Shown here: positions 53,836-64,000 of the stretch, in pieces | How the letters are laid out: the number at the start of each line of letters is the position of its first letter | Position numbering within the stretch: position 1 is the stretch's first letter | Translations under genes and position numbers: made by a program | Origin: AP-15 sp963724435 | Lineage (GTDB): Bacteria > Pseudomonadota > Alphaproteobacteria > ATCC43930 > CGMCC-115725 | Assembly (NCBI GenBank): GCA_963724435.1 | Contig: CAVRUN010000015.1 | Coordinates: 164,096 to 228,095 of the forward strand | Direction: 5' to 3' | DNA length: 64,000 nucleotides | The notes under the pieces: model-generated | Databases searched by the model: none | What the model saw: only the letters and a program-made list of their open reading frames with translations | Told to the model about the DNA's origin: nothing

Positions 53836-54584
53836 CCTCACTCCCACGCCAGTTGCCCGGCGACAAAAAACTCGGGCTCGTGATCGACCTCGACATTTGC
53901 GTTGGCTGTCATGCCTGTGCCACTGCCTGCAAGGAATGGAATACCGGGGGCCACATGGCGCCTCTGCCCGATTTCGATCCTTATGGGGAGAATGCCTGGG
54001 GCGTGTGGTTCAACCGCATCCACTCCTTTGAGGAAGGTGAGGGCGAGGGCGCGCGCACGGTCCATTTCCCAAAATCGTGCCTGCATTGCGAGGAGCCGGC
54101 TTGCGTGACCGTATGCCCGACCGGTGCCTCCTACAAACGCGTCGAGGACGGGATCGTGCTGGTCAACGAGGCGATCTGCATCGGCTGCAAATTGTGTTCC
54201 TGGGCGTGTCCTTATGGCGCGCGCGAATTTGACGCCGACGAAGGCGTCATGAAGAAGTGCACCCTGTGCATCGACCGCATCTACAACGAGCACCTATCCG
54301 AGCCTGATCGCCAACCGGCCTGCGTCTTGGTATGCCCGGTCAGCGCGCGGCATTTCGGCGATCTCGGCGACCCCGATTCCGCAGTCTCGGCTTTGGTTGC
54401 AGAGCGGCGCGGGCGCGACCTGATGCCCGAGCTCGGCTATAAGCCGGTCAACAAGTATCTACCGCCGCGACCCGGCCGGATGCCGCGGAACTCGCCCACC
54501 CCGTCGAGTTCGGCCCCGCCACCCGTCGCTGCTTCAGCTGCCGACGGGCTGTTGCGCTGGGTCGACCGGCTCCTGTCGCGCTGA
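53832..54584 (+). CDS. soeB: Sulfite dehydrogenase iron-sulfur subunit SoeB
   Basis: A 250-aa ferredoxin-like electron-transfer subunit from GTG at 53832 overlapping the soeA stop. Four cysteine clusters, CVGCHACATACKEW, CLHCEEPACVTVCPTGA, CIGCKLCSWACPYGA and CTLCIDRIYN with ACVLVCPVSAR, imply four [4Fe-4S] centres. It passes electrons from SoeA to SoeC. The C-terminal 50 residues are Pro/Ser-rich and end in an amphipathic helix. Confidence 0.92.
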   Translation: MTSLPRQLPGDKKLGLVIDLDICVGCHACATACKEWNTGGHMAPLPDFDPYGENAWGVWFNRIHSFEEGEGEGARTVHFPKSCLHCEEPACVTVCPTGASYKRVEDGIVLVNEAICIGCKLCSWACPYGAREFDADEGVMKKCTLCIDRIYNEHLSEPDRQPACVLVCPVSARHFGDLGDPDSAVSALVAERRGRDLMPELGYKPVNKYLPPRPGRMPRNSPTPSSSAPPPVAASAADGLLRWVDRLLSR

Positions 54585-54626
54585 CCGCGCGGTTCGCGAC
54601 GGTCCTCTTAGCGAAACACATAGAAA

Positions 54627-55574
54627 ATGCACCCTGCGCTTTCCATCGTCTTTTTCACGACCGCGTCCGGCGCCGGTTTCGGGCTTTTGTTGTTGCTTGG
54701 GTTGAGCGCGCCACTCGGATGGCTGCCCGATAGCGGCTGGTTCGCCTTTGTCGCGCTCGCGACCGCCGCTGTCCTCGCGGTTGGCGGCCTCGGCTCCTCA
54801 GTTTTTCACCTCGGCCGACCCGAACGCTCGTGGCGGGCTTTCTCGCAATGGCGATCGTCGTGGCTGTCGCGCGAGGGCGTTTTCGCGGCGCTGACATTCC
54901 TGCCGGCGATCATTTTCGGCATCGGCTGGGTGTTTTTCAGCGCTCGCCAGGGTTTCGTCGGACTATGCGGGGTGATCGCCGCGGCTCTCGCTGCCGGCAC
55001 GCTCTATTGCACTGGGATGATTTACGCCTCGCTGAAGCCAATTCACCAATGGCACAATAGCTGGGTTGTACCAAGCTATCTCGCGCTGGGTCTGATGAGC
55101 GGGCTGCTGATCCTCGATTTTCTGGTTCGGCTTTGGGGCGGGCGCGCAATAAGTCTCGGGCTGATAGCCCTCGCATCGGTGTTGCTCGCCTGGTGGATCA
55201 AGGAGCGATATTGGATCTTTATCGACACCACTTCAGCGCGCAGCACTGTGCCGAGCGCGACCGCGCTCGGCAGCCGCGGCCGCGTGCGGATGTTCGAGGC
55301 GCCGCATACCCAGGACAACTATTTGTTGAAGGAGATGGGATTCCAAATCGCGCGCAAGCATGCGCGGCGTCTGCGGCTGATCGCCCGGCTGACTGGGTTT
55401 ATCATCCCGGCGCTAGGCAGTTTGATTGCGGCAGTCGTCGTCGGCGTGCCGGGGACCGCGGCGGCCGGCGTCGCTGCCGTCAGTGCGGCGCTTGGACTGG
55501 TTGTCGAACGCTGGCTGTTTTTTGCTGAGGCAAAGCATACAGTCTCCCTCTACTACGGCGCCGAGGCTGTTTGA
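54627..55574 (+). CDS. soeC: Sulfite dehydrogenase membrane anchor SoeC (DmsC/NrfD type)
   Basis: A 315-aa protein with eight or so membrane helices, starting HPALSIVFFTTASGAGFGLL. HLGRPERSWRAFSQWRSSWL, with SREGVF, is the DmsC-family signature. MIYASLKPIHQWHNSWVVPS follows. It holds the complex to the inner membrane and transfers electrons to the quinone pool. It starts 42 bases after soeB. A quinol product here could be consumed by the bd oxidase encoded at the left of the window. Confidence 0.9.
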   Translation: MHPALSIVFFTTASGAGFGLLLLLGLSAPLGWLPDSGWFAFVALATAAVLAVGGLGSSVFHLGRPERSWRAFSQWRSSWLSREGVFAALTFLPAIIFGIGWVFFSARQGFVGLCGVIAAALAAGTLYCTGMIYASLKPIHQWHNSWVVPSYLALGLMSGLLILDFLVRLWGGRAISLGLIALASVLLAWWIKERYWIFIDTTSARSTVPSATALGSRGRVRMFEAPHTQDNYLLKEMGFQIARKHARRLRLIARLTGFIIPALGSLIAAVVVGVPGTAAAGVAAVSAALGLVVERWLFFAEAKHTVSLYYGAEAV

Positions 55575-55869
55575 GTAATGGTGGTGACCCTTAAGGGTCG
55601 AGCGGCCGAAGATATAAGCGCGCCCTCGTGCGAAGCTTGTGAACATATTGTTGCGGTAGGTCTGGACACGGGATTAGGCGGCACTTATCTAGGTGTGGCG
55701 GTCATGAGGCCAGCCTCCGCATCCCGGGGGGCGGATCCCTATCGATGTTCTCAACAACGCGCCTAGCAGGTATGGCCCGAAACGGGTTGATCCTAAGTAA
55801 CGGACGATCATCAGATCGTACGGCGCTGGAGCGGAGTCGGATAAGCTGGGTCGACCTGAGAAAAGTGTG

Positions 55870-55899
55870 TTGACATGGGGTTGGGTGGGGGGTTATAAG
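55870..55899 (+). promoter_or_regulatory. Promoter of the rRNA operon
   Basis: TTGACA at 55870-55875 and TATAAG at 55894-55899, spaced 18 bases (17 to TTATAA). The spacer is very G-rich. It lies about 320 bases before the 16S gene, the only strong sigma-70-type pair in this spacer. Confidence 0.75.
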
Positions 55900-56215
55900 C
55901 GCGGCCCCTTTGGTGGGGCGGGTCTGGTCGGCGTCGCAGGATGCCTGGATCGGTCTGGCGATTTTGGTTCTTGAGCGGTGGCCTTTTGGGCTTGGGCTTG
56001 GGGACCGGTGTTGTTTGAGATTGTGAGCTAAGGGAAGGGATGCGCGGACGGCGGCCGAGCCGGCGTGATGTCTGCAGAAATGCGGGCGTGATGTTGGTGG
56101 GGTTGTTCTGAAGTTCGCGCATCGATGCGAACGTTTTAGAGGCCCTAACGATCGGGCCGGCGGCTGAGACGGCCTTTTGTTAAAGGTGCGGTTTGGGGCC
56201 GGCGGTCCTGGGTTA

Positions 56216-57734
<1,519 letters not shown>

Positions 57735-57748
57735 GGAATTCAGGAGAC

Positions 57749-57855
57749 AGGGATCAGTAATCAGTTATCAGTTATCAGAACTGATTGCGGCGCTTCTTCT
57801 GATTATCCACAACGCCGGGGTCGGGCGGGAGCAGTAATTCTGATTACTGATCCCT
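57749..57855. repeat. Inverted repeat of the ATCAGTAATCAG family in the 16S-tRNA-Ile spacer
   Basis: The arms AGGGATCAGTAATCAG (57749-57764) and its exact reverse complement (57840-57855) are 16 bp long. Further TCAGTTATCAG units adjoin the left arm. The hairpin resembles the ends of the intervening sequences inside the 23S gene. Confidence 0.8.
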
Positions 57856-58000
57856 GATGCCTGATCCCTGCACCAGGCCGCCGTCTGCGCATCCCTTCTC
57901 CCGAATGTCGGGGCGAACGCCGTTCGCCGGACGGCAGAGGATAACGGCAGAGGACGGAAGATGATCTGTCGTCGGCCGGTTGCCCGCTGTCCTCTGGTCG

Positions 58001-58077
58001 GGGCTAGTAGCTCAGCTGGTTAGAGCGCGCGCTTGATAAGCGTGAGGTCGGAGGTTCAAATCCTCCCTGGCCCACCA
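58001..58077 (+). tRNA. tRNA-Ile (anticodon GAU)
   Basis: GGGCTAG pairs with CTGGCCC to form the acceptor stem, with the discriminator A and an encoded CCA. The anticodon loop reads CTTGATAAG (GAT). Standard position in the rRNA spacer. Confidence 0.97.
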
Positions 58078-58086
58078 GATCCAGTC

Positions 58087-58171
58087 ATCAGGGATCGGTA
58101 ATCAGTTATCAGAACTGCCGTAGCAAGGCCCGCGCCTGGCTGGTTCTGACCACTGATTACTGTCTTCTGAT
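58087..58171. repeat. Imperfect inverted repeat between the two spacer tRNAs
   Basis: A 29-base left arm (58087-58115, containing GGTAATCAGTTATCAG) pairs imperfectly with 58143-58171 (containing CTGATTACTGTCTTCTG). The right arm is nearly identical to the right end of the second 23S intervening sequence. Confidence 0.75.
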
Positions 58172-58179
58172 CTCTGAAC

Positions 58180-58255
58180 GGGGGTGTAGCTCAGTTGGGA
58201 GAGCGCCTGCTTTGCAAGCAGGAGGTCATCGGTTCGATCCCGTTCACCTCCACCA
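58180..58255 (+). tRNA. tRNA-Ala (anticodon UGC)
   Basis: GGGGGTG pairs with CACCTCC for the acceptor, followed by A and encoded CCA. The anticodon loop is CTTTGCAAG (TGC). Standard rRNA-spacer tRNA. Confidence 0.97.
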
Positions 58256-58703
58256 TGGCGCCTCTGCCACAGCGCCCCCCGCTAGGGGCTGGCGCACCGC
58301 GCTGGGACATCAGGCATCCGTATCAGTTATCAGGACGACAGCGGCCCGGCCCGCGCTTGGCCGGTTCTGATCCCTGATCCCTGATTACGACATTCGGAGA
58401 AGACCAGGTTTGTTCCGGGGTCGGGTCAACCGGGCGGGATGTGTCCCGCGCCGGCGACCGGGTGTCCGGGGCGGTGTTGATTGAACGGGTAAAGCGAATT
58501 TGTGAATGTGACCGAGGCGGACGGCGCCGAGGTGCGGGTGTCAACTCGCATGCGGGCCGTCCGAAGAAGTGTCTTCATGGAAGACGCCGCGCCGGCGGGG
58601 AAACCCTGGCAAAGGGGAGCCTTGCCAAATGGGGGGCTTGCCCCTGTGCGCGGCGGTTGTCCGGGGTGTTTGGGTGGCTGGTGACGGCCGCTCCGATATT
58701 CTT
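58256..58703. other. Spacer between tRNA-Ala and 23S, with one more ATCAG repeat
   Basis: About 450 bases. TATCAGTTATCAGGAC (58321-58336) and a loose counterpart (CTGATCCCTGATCCCTGATT, about 58367-58386) form a weaker member of the repeat family. The rest should fold with the 23S 3' flank as the precursor processing stem. No gene is seen. Confidence 0.5.
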
Positions 58704-59228
58704 GGATCGAGCAAAACAAGGGCATCTGGTGGATGCCTTGGCACTGAGAGGCGATGAAGGACGTGGCACGCTGCGAAAAGCCCGGGGGAGATGCGAGCGA
58801 TCGTTGATCCCGGGATCTCCGAATGGGGCAACCCACCCGCAAGGGTATCGCTATCTGAATTCATAGGGTAGCGAGGCGAACCCGGCGAACTGAAACATCT
58901 CAGTAGCCGGAGGAAAGGACATCAACCGAGACTCCGCGAGTAGTGGCGAGCGAAAGCGGACGAGGCCAGTGGTCGTTTGGTTTGGTACCGGAAGCGTCTG
59001 GAAAGGCGGGCCGGAGCGGGTGACAGCCCCGTACGGGAAACCGGCCAAGCGATCCTTGAGTAAGGCGGGACACGAGCCATCCTGTCTGAAGATGGGGGGA
59101 CCACCCTCCAAGCCTAAGTACTCCTCAGTGACCGATAGTGCACCAGTACCGTGAGGGAAAGGTGAAAAGCACCCCGACGAGGGGAGTGAAATAGTTCCTG
59201 AAACCGGATGCCTACAAGCAGTCGGAGG

Positions 59229-59353
59229 TTCAGTTATCAGTAATCAGTGATCAGTGATCAGAACCGATGGCGGAAGCGCTGTCGGCTGCCCGGTGTGGCG
59301 AGAGCCCTGCCGAGGCAGTTCTGATTCCTGATTACTGTCATCTGATAACTGGG
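59229..59353 (+). other. 23S intervening sequence 1 (helix 25 region)
   Basis: About 125 bases replace the tip of helix 25: the flanks AAGCAGTCGGAG and GGCTGACGGCGTACC match ordinary 23S. The ends are inverted copies of the repeat (CAGTTATCAGTAATCAGTGA at 59231-59250; CTGATTACTG and CTGATAACTG at the right). No protein is encoded. The stem should be a substrate for RNase III. Confidence 0.85.
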
Positions 59354-59420
59354 CTGACGGCGTACCTTTTGTATAATGGGTCAGCGAGTTGGTCTTGGCA
59401 GCAAGCTTAAGCCGTTAGGC

Positions 59421-59453
<33 letters not shown>

Positions 59454-59851
59454 CTTGAGTTGCCGGGATCAGACCCGAAACCGGGTGATCTAGCCATGGG
59501 CAGGTTGAAGGTGCGGTAACACGCACTGGAGGACCGAACCCACTACTGTTGCAAAAGTAGGGGATGACTTGTGGCTAGGGGTGAAAGGCCAATCAAACTC
59601 GGAAATAGCTGGTTCTCCGCGAAATCTATTGAGGTAGAGCGTCGACTATTACCGCCGGGGGTAGAGCACTGGATGGGCTAGGGGGGCGCGAGCCTTACCA
59701 AACCTAACCAAACTCCGAATACCGGCGAGTAGAGGTCGGCAGCCAGACGGCGGGTGCTAAGGTCCGTCGTCGAGAGGGAAACAGCCCAGACCGCCAGCTA
59801 AGGTCCCCAAGTCGTGGCTAAGTGGGAAAGGATGTGGGAAGGCCAAGACAA

Positions 59852-59909
<58 letters not shown>

Positions 59910-59971
59910 TATCAGCCGTCCGGCGCCGAAAATGTAACGGGGCTCAAGCCACGCACCGAAGCTGCGGGTTT

Positions 59972-60411
59972 CAGAAGACAGTAATCAGTAATCAGTGATC
60001 AGAAGCGAGGCAGGATATGCCAGGCTTTGCCAGCCGGGTCGAGGATCTCGCGGTGTTCCGGCGGGCCTATCGGGTGTCGTTGGAAGTGCACCGAGCAAGC
60101 CTGGAGTTTCCGCGGATCGAGCAGTTTGCCCTAGCCGACCAGATCAGGCGGGCGTCGAAATCGATCTGCGCCAATCTCGCCGAGGGCTTTGGCCGGCAGC
60201 AGCAATCGCGGCCGGAGTTTCGCCGCTTTCTGATCATGGCCATTGGTTCGGCCGACGAAATGCAGGTGTGGGTGCTCTATTGCCGTGATCTTGGCTACAT
60301 TGCGAGCGATGTGGCGGAGCGCTGGCGCGGCGAGTACCAGGAGATTGCCCGGATGCTCTCCGGCCTCTCTGCCAGTAGTTCTGATAACTGATTCCTGATT
60401 ACTGTCTTCTG
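59972..60411 (+). other. 23S intervening sequence 2 (helix 45 region), carrying an ORF
   Basis: About 440 bases inserted between CACCGAAGCTGCGG and GCGGAGCGTTCCG, the positions of helix 45. The ends are an exact 17-bp inverted repeat, CAGAAGACAGTAATCAG (59972-59988) and its complement (60395-60411). The insert encodes the four-helix-bundle protein at 60017-60391. Helix 45 is a known insertion site for such elements. Confidence 0.9.
60017..60391 (+). CDS. Four-helix-bundle protein of the 23S intervening sequence (S23/IVP family)
   Basis: A 124-aa protein encoded inside the 23S insert, with an upstream GAGGCAGG. VEDLAVFRRAYRVSLEVHRA (helix 1), LADQIRRASKSICANLAEGF (helix 2, with the family's characteristic ASxSIxxNIAEG-type signature), SRPEFRRFLIMAIGSADEMQ (helix 3) and YIASDVAERWRGEYQEIARM (helix 4) define the family. 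The last residues (SSSDN) and stop lie in the repeat arm. Members form pentameric bundles; their cellular role is unclear. Its presence here shows the insert is of the classical type. Confidence 0.92.
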   Translation: MPGFASRVEDLAVFRRAYRVSLEVHRASLEFPRIEQFALADQIRRASKSICANLAEGFGRQQQSRPEFRRFLIMAIGSADEMQVWVLYCRDLGYIASDVAERWRGEYQEIARMLSGLSASSSDN

Positions 60412-60985
60412 AAGCGGTAGCGGAGCGTTCCGTAGGCCGGCGAAGGTGCATCGCGAGATGTGCTGGAGGCATCGGAAGCGAGAATGCTGACATGAGTAGC
60501 GTAAATGAGGGTGAGAAACCCTCACGCCGAAAGTCCAAGGGTTCCTGCGCAAGGTTATTCCGCGCAGGGTTAGCCGGGCCCCTAAGGCGAGGGCGAGAGC
60601 CGTAGCCGATGGGAAGGGGGTTAACATTCCTCCGCCTGCCGGAATGTGACGAAGGCCGAAAATCGTTCTGTCTTATTGGATTGACAGGGCGGTGTGGGAC
60701 TTCCGGGAAACAGCACCGGCGTTAAAGACCGTACCCGAAACCGACACTGGTGGACTGGTAGAGCATACCAAGGCGTGTGAGAGAACGGTGTTGAAGGAAC
60801 TCGGCAAAATGCCCCCGTAACTTCGGGAGAAGGGGGCCCCGTTTCGGCGCAAGCCGGGGCGGGGGGCACAGAGGAGGGGGTGGCGACTGTTTACTAAAAA
60901 CACAGGGCTCTGCGAAGTCGCAAGACGACGTATAGGGTCTGACGCCTGCCCGGTGCCGGAAGGTTAAGAGGAGGGGTGCAAGCTC

Positions 60986-61082
<97 letters not shown>

Positions 61083-61337
61083 CGACTTCCCCGCTGTCTC
61101 CAACACCGGCTCAGCGAAATTGAATTCTCCGTGAAGATGCGGAGTTCCCGCGGTCAGACGGAAAGACCCCGTGCACCTTTACTACAGCTTTGCAGTGGTG
61201 TTAGGGATCGCATGTGTAGGATAGGCGGGAGCCGATGAAGCCCTGGCGCCAGTTGGGGTGGAGGCAACCTTGAAATACCGCTCTTGCGATCTCTGGCATC
61301 TAACCGCGGCCCGTTACCCGGGTCCGGGACCCTGCAT

Positions 61338-61368
<31 letters not shown>

Positions 61369-61510
61369 CAAAGAGTAACGGAGGCGCGCGATGGTGGGCT
61401 CAGGCTGGTCGGAAATCAGCTGTTGAGTGCAATGGCACAAGCCCGCCTGACTGCGAGAGCGACGGCTCGAGCAGAGACGAAAGTCGGCCATAGTGATCCG
61501 GTGGTCCCGC

Positions 61511-61564
<54 letters not shown>

Positions 61565-61593
61565 GACGCCCAAGAGTCCATATCGACGGCGTC

Positions 61594-61633
<40 letters not shown>

Positions 61634-61634
61634 G

Positions 61635-61678
<44 letters not shown>

Positions 61679-61990
61679 TGAGCTGGGTTTAGAACGTCGT
61701 GAGACAGTTCGGTCCCTATCTGCCGTGGGTGTTCGAGACTTGCGAGGCGCTCTCCCCAGTACGAGAGGACCGGGAGGGACGCACCTCTGGTGGACCGGTT
61801 GTGGCGCCAGCCGCAACGCCGGGTAGCTAAGTGCGGACGGGATAACCGCTGAACGCATCTAAGCGGGAAGCCCCCCTCAAAACCAGGTCTCGTCGAGAGC
61901 CGTGGAAGACCACCACGTCGATAGGCCGGAGGTGGAAGCGGAGCAATCCGTGGAGCTGACCGGTACTAATCGCTCGAAACCGCTCGATCC

Positions 61991-62350
61991 TTTAAGCTGT
62001 TGGCGTGTGCTATTCGCCAACAGCCGGGCAACCGCCGGCGTGCAGCGGCAAGCGCCATAGGCGCTAAGCCAGCATGCGGCAGCAAGCCCTAACGACACTT
62101 CCCCCGATCCGGGCGCTACACCAGGCGCGTGATACCGGGGCCTCGCGACGCATTCACAAATTCCGCCGCGCCACGGCCGACCGGCCAAGGAGCCGACCGG
62201 CCAAGCAACGGTCCAAGAGCAGCCGCACACCGGAGACATCGCCGCGCGTGACGTCTCGCTCCGTTCTCGGTTGTCTCCGCCGCTGTCGGTTCTCGGGCGT
62301 TCTTAGCATTTAAGGCACGTTCTTAGCATTTAAGGCACGGGGGCTGCGAC
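61991..62350. other. 23S-5S spacer with a 20-bp tandem duplication
   Basis: About 360 bases, unusually long for a 23S-5S spacer. Just before the 5S gene, a 20-base unit beginning CGTTCTTAGCATTTAAGG is present twice in tandem (62298-62317 and 62318-62337). The rest contains processing-stem sequence and no gene. Confidence 0.7.
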
Positions 62351-62470
62351 AGCCTGGTGGCCACAGCGAGGGGCCAAACACCCGATCCCATCCCGAACTC
62401 GGCCGTGAAAACCCTCAGCGCCGATGGTACTGCGTCTCAAGACGCGGAAGAGCAGGTCGCCGCCAGGCTC
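62351..62470 (+). rRNA. rrf: 5S ribosomal RNA
   Basis: About 120 bases. AGCCTGGTGG pairs with GCCAGGCT to form helix 1. CCCGATCCCATCCCGAACTC and GCGCCGATGGTACTGCGTC are the usual 5S landmarks. Ends are accurate to one or two bases. Confidence 0.95.
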
Positions 62471-62619
62471 TCGCAGCCCCCACCCACACACCCCCCGGCC
62501 AACCCCGTCACACCCGCCCAAATCGCATTGCCCAATCGCATCGCCCCAACGCATCCCTTGGCCGCACCACGCCGCCGCCCGCCCTAAACCGCAATCCCGG
62601 ATAATCCCATCACCACCGC

Positions 62620-62696
<77 letters not shown>

Positions 62697-62729
62697 AATG
62701 CGTCCTCTGTAGCAATGTCTTGAACCAAA

Positions 62730-62760
62730 CGCCCGAAGCCTAGTCCGCTTCGGGCGTCTT
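62730..62760 (+). terminator. Terminator of the rRNA operon
   Basis: CGCCCGAAGC (62730-62739) and GCTTCGGGCG (62747-62756) form a perfect 10-bp stem with a seven-base loop, followed by TCTT. It lies 34 bases after the initiator tRNA. Confidence 0.8.
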
Positions 62761-62949
62761 CATGTCCGACCAATGTCCGAAAAACGCCTGTCCACGAGCG
62801 TCCGCTGCTGACCGCATATGCCCGTTTCCGGCGGCGGCGCGATGCTCGATCGGCTGGCTTGTTACCAGAGGCATCCTCCTTCTGCCGGATGGCAACATGC
62901 CGAGCAAAGGCGGTTTACTTGCAATGCGTGGGAGGACGCGTTGAGTCGG

Positions 62950-63630
62950 TCTCCCCGAGTAGATCGGTGCGGCGGGCGGCATCGGCATGGTGCAAAGCTT
63001 GCTGGCAACGGGCATCCAAGTCGCTGGCGTCGACCGCGACCGCGATCAGCTGGAGGCGCTTGCGGGGTAGCGCGTGAGCGGGGCAAGACCGACGAGCTGC
63101 TCACGCTTCAGATCGACCTGACATCGGATACGGCCCCTGATGAGATCACACAGGCGACCCGCGCCCGGTTTGGCCGGATCGACATCCTCGTCAACAATGC
63201 CGGGATCGGGCCCGGCGCGATCCGGCCCGACAGCTGGCAGCGTCCGCTCAAATTCTGGGAGGTCACCCCGGATCAGTGGCGCCGCTTTGTAGCGGTCCAT
63301 ACCACGGCGCCGTTGGCGCTGACCAATGCGGTGGTGCCCGAGATGATCCGCCAGGGCTGGGCCGGATCGTCAATGTTACGACCAGCCTTGGAACGATGTT
63401 GAGCGCCGGCTCACCCACCTATGGACCCTCCAAGGCGGCGCTGGAAGCGCTCAGTGCGATTATGGCGAAGGATCTCGACGGCACCGGAGTGACCGTCAAC
63501 GTTCTGGTCCCGGGCGGGATCACCAACACGCCGATGATCTCCGACGAGGCGGGGTTCGAGCGCGCCGCGATGATCCAGTGATGGCGCCGCCCTTGGTCTG
63601 GCTCGTCTCCGAGGACGACGAGAAATTCCC
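62950..63630 (+). pseudogene. SDR-family oxidoreductase, decayed
   Basis: A short-chain dehydrogenase in at least three frames. The Rossmann start GGIGMVQSLLATGIQVAGVD runs into a TAG at 63067. A shifted frame gives DELLTLQIDLTSDTAPDEIT, RIDILVNNAGIGPGAIRP and PLALTNAVVPEMIRQGW. Another shift at about 63365 gives GRIVNVTTSLGTMLSAGSPT, the catalytic YGPSKAAL and VTVNVLVPGGITNTPM to a stop at 63581. APPLVWLVSEDDEKF continues the family's end in a further frame. Non-functional. It is fused at about 63630 to a GMC fragment. Confidence 0.8.
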
Positions 63631-63639
63631 GGCACCGCG

Positions 63640-64000
63640 TTCATCGCCAGCACGTCGCCGCGCCGCAACTGGAATTTCGAAACCGAGCCGGTTCCGGCAT
63701 TGAACGGCCGCAAATTGTGGTGGTTCCAGGGGCGCATCCTCGGTGGCTCAGGAAGCATCAACGGCATGCTCTATCTCCGCCGCCACTCGCTCGAATACGA
63801 CCAGTGGGCGCAGCGTGGGTGCCACGGGTGGTCGTTCGATCAAGTGCCGCCCTCCTTCAAAAAGGCCGAAACCAACACCCGTGGCGCCAATCAATGGCAC
63901 GGGGACAGCGGCTTAATATCGGTAAAGCCGTCGCGTCTTGATCTGCCAATCTGCGAGGCATTCCTCGCGGCTGTTGGCGGAGCGGGGTTCGCGGTGGTGG
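63640..64000 (+). pseudogene. GMC oxidoreductase fragment, 5' truncated, runs off window
   Basis: In one open frame: NWNFETEPVPALNGRKLWWF, QGRILGGSGSINGMLYLRRH, YDQWAQRGCHGWSFDQVPP and QWHGDSGLISVKPSRLDLPI. These are residues about 75-190 of a choline-dehydrogenase-like GMC flavoprotein. The FAD-binding Gly-rich N-terminus is missing; SDR sequence stands in its place. It may be an out-of-frame recombination product. What follows lies outside the window, so whether the rest is intact is unknown. Confidence 0.75.

Overview
The window is a high-GC alphaproteobacterial chromosome segment, most likely from the Rhodospirillales or a related lineage. The 16S sequence reads as alphaproteobacterial, and the rRNA operon has the class-typical order 16S–tRNA-Ile–tRNA-Ala–23S–5S–initiator tRNA-Met. 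I could not place it further without a search. Four otherwise recognisable genes each carry one disabling change (an in-frame stop or a one-base slip). These may be real decay or sequencing and assembly errors.

Layout. (1) 1-3.43 kb: a complete cytochrome bd oxidase operon, cydP-cydA-cydB-cydX, behind a near-perfect FNR/Anr-type box. (2) 3.5-9.25 kb: an old accessory region. It holds truncated IS5-family and IS110-family transposases, a decayed Type III restriction-modification system (internally deleted res; mod split by an IS5-group element with a CTAA target duplication), and a frameshifted tyrosine integrase. (3) 9.43-24.1 kb: an integrated element of about 14.7 kb at the 3' end of tRNA-Ser(UGA). 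All its genes lie on the minus strand. It has an intact integrase, AlpA/excisionase-like regulators, a replication ATPase, an AT-hook protein and an 842-aa phage virion-like protein, but no recognisable capsid, portal or large terminase. An 11-bp copy of the tRNA 3' end at 9426 and the older integrase beside it suggest two elements stacked at one tRNA.

(4) 24.3-55.6 kb: ordinary chromosome. It includes a DUF1501 protein; a LonB/LonC-like protease with a universal stress protein; purD followed by a FUSC/DUF1656/HlyD exporter; xseA with a phosphotransferase-kinase fusion; an SDR, a cupin and ribA; several hydrolases; a VOC protein; a TPR protein; a GT4 glycosyltransferase; a frameshifted S9 peptidase; an M17 aminopeptidase; a GhrA-like reductase; and soeABC, a predicted cytoplasmic sulfite dehydrogenase. 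Sulfite oxidation feeding electrons to quinol, and a high-affinity bd quinol oxidase, would both connect to the quinone pool.

(5) 55.9-62.76 kb: the rRNA operon. The 23S gene is interrupted by two intervening sequences, the second encoding a four-helix-bundle protein. The same TCAGTAATCAG-type inverted repeats that bound the intervening sequences also occur in the 16S-23S spacer. (6) 62.95-64 kb: a decayed SDR gene joined to a headless GMC oxidoreductase fragment that runs off the window.
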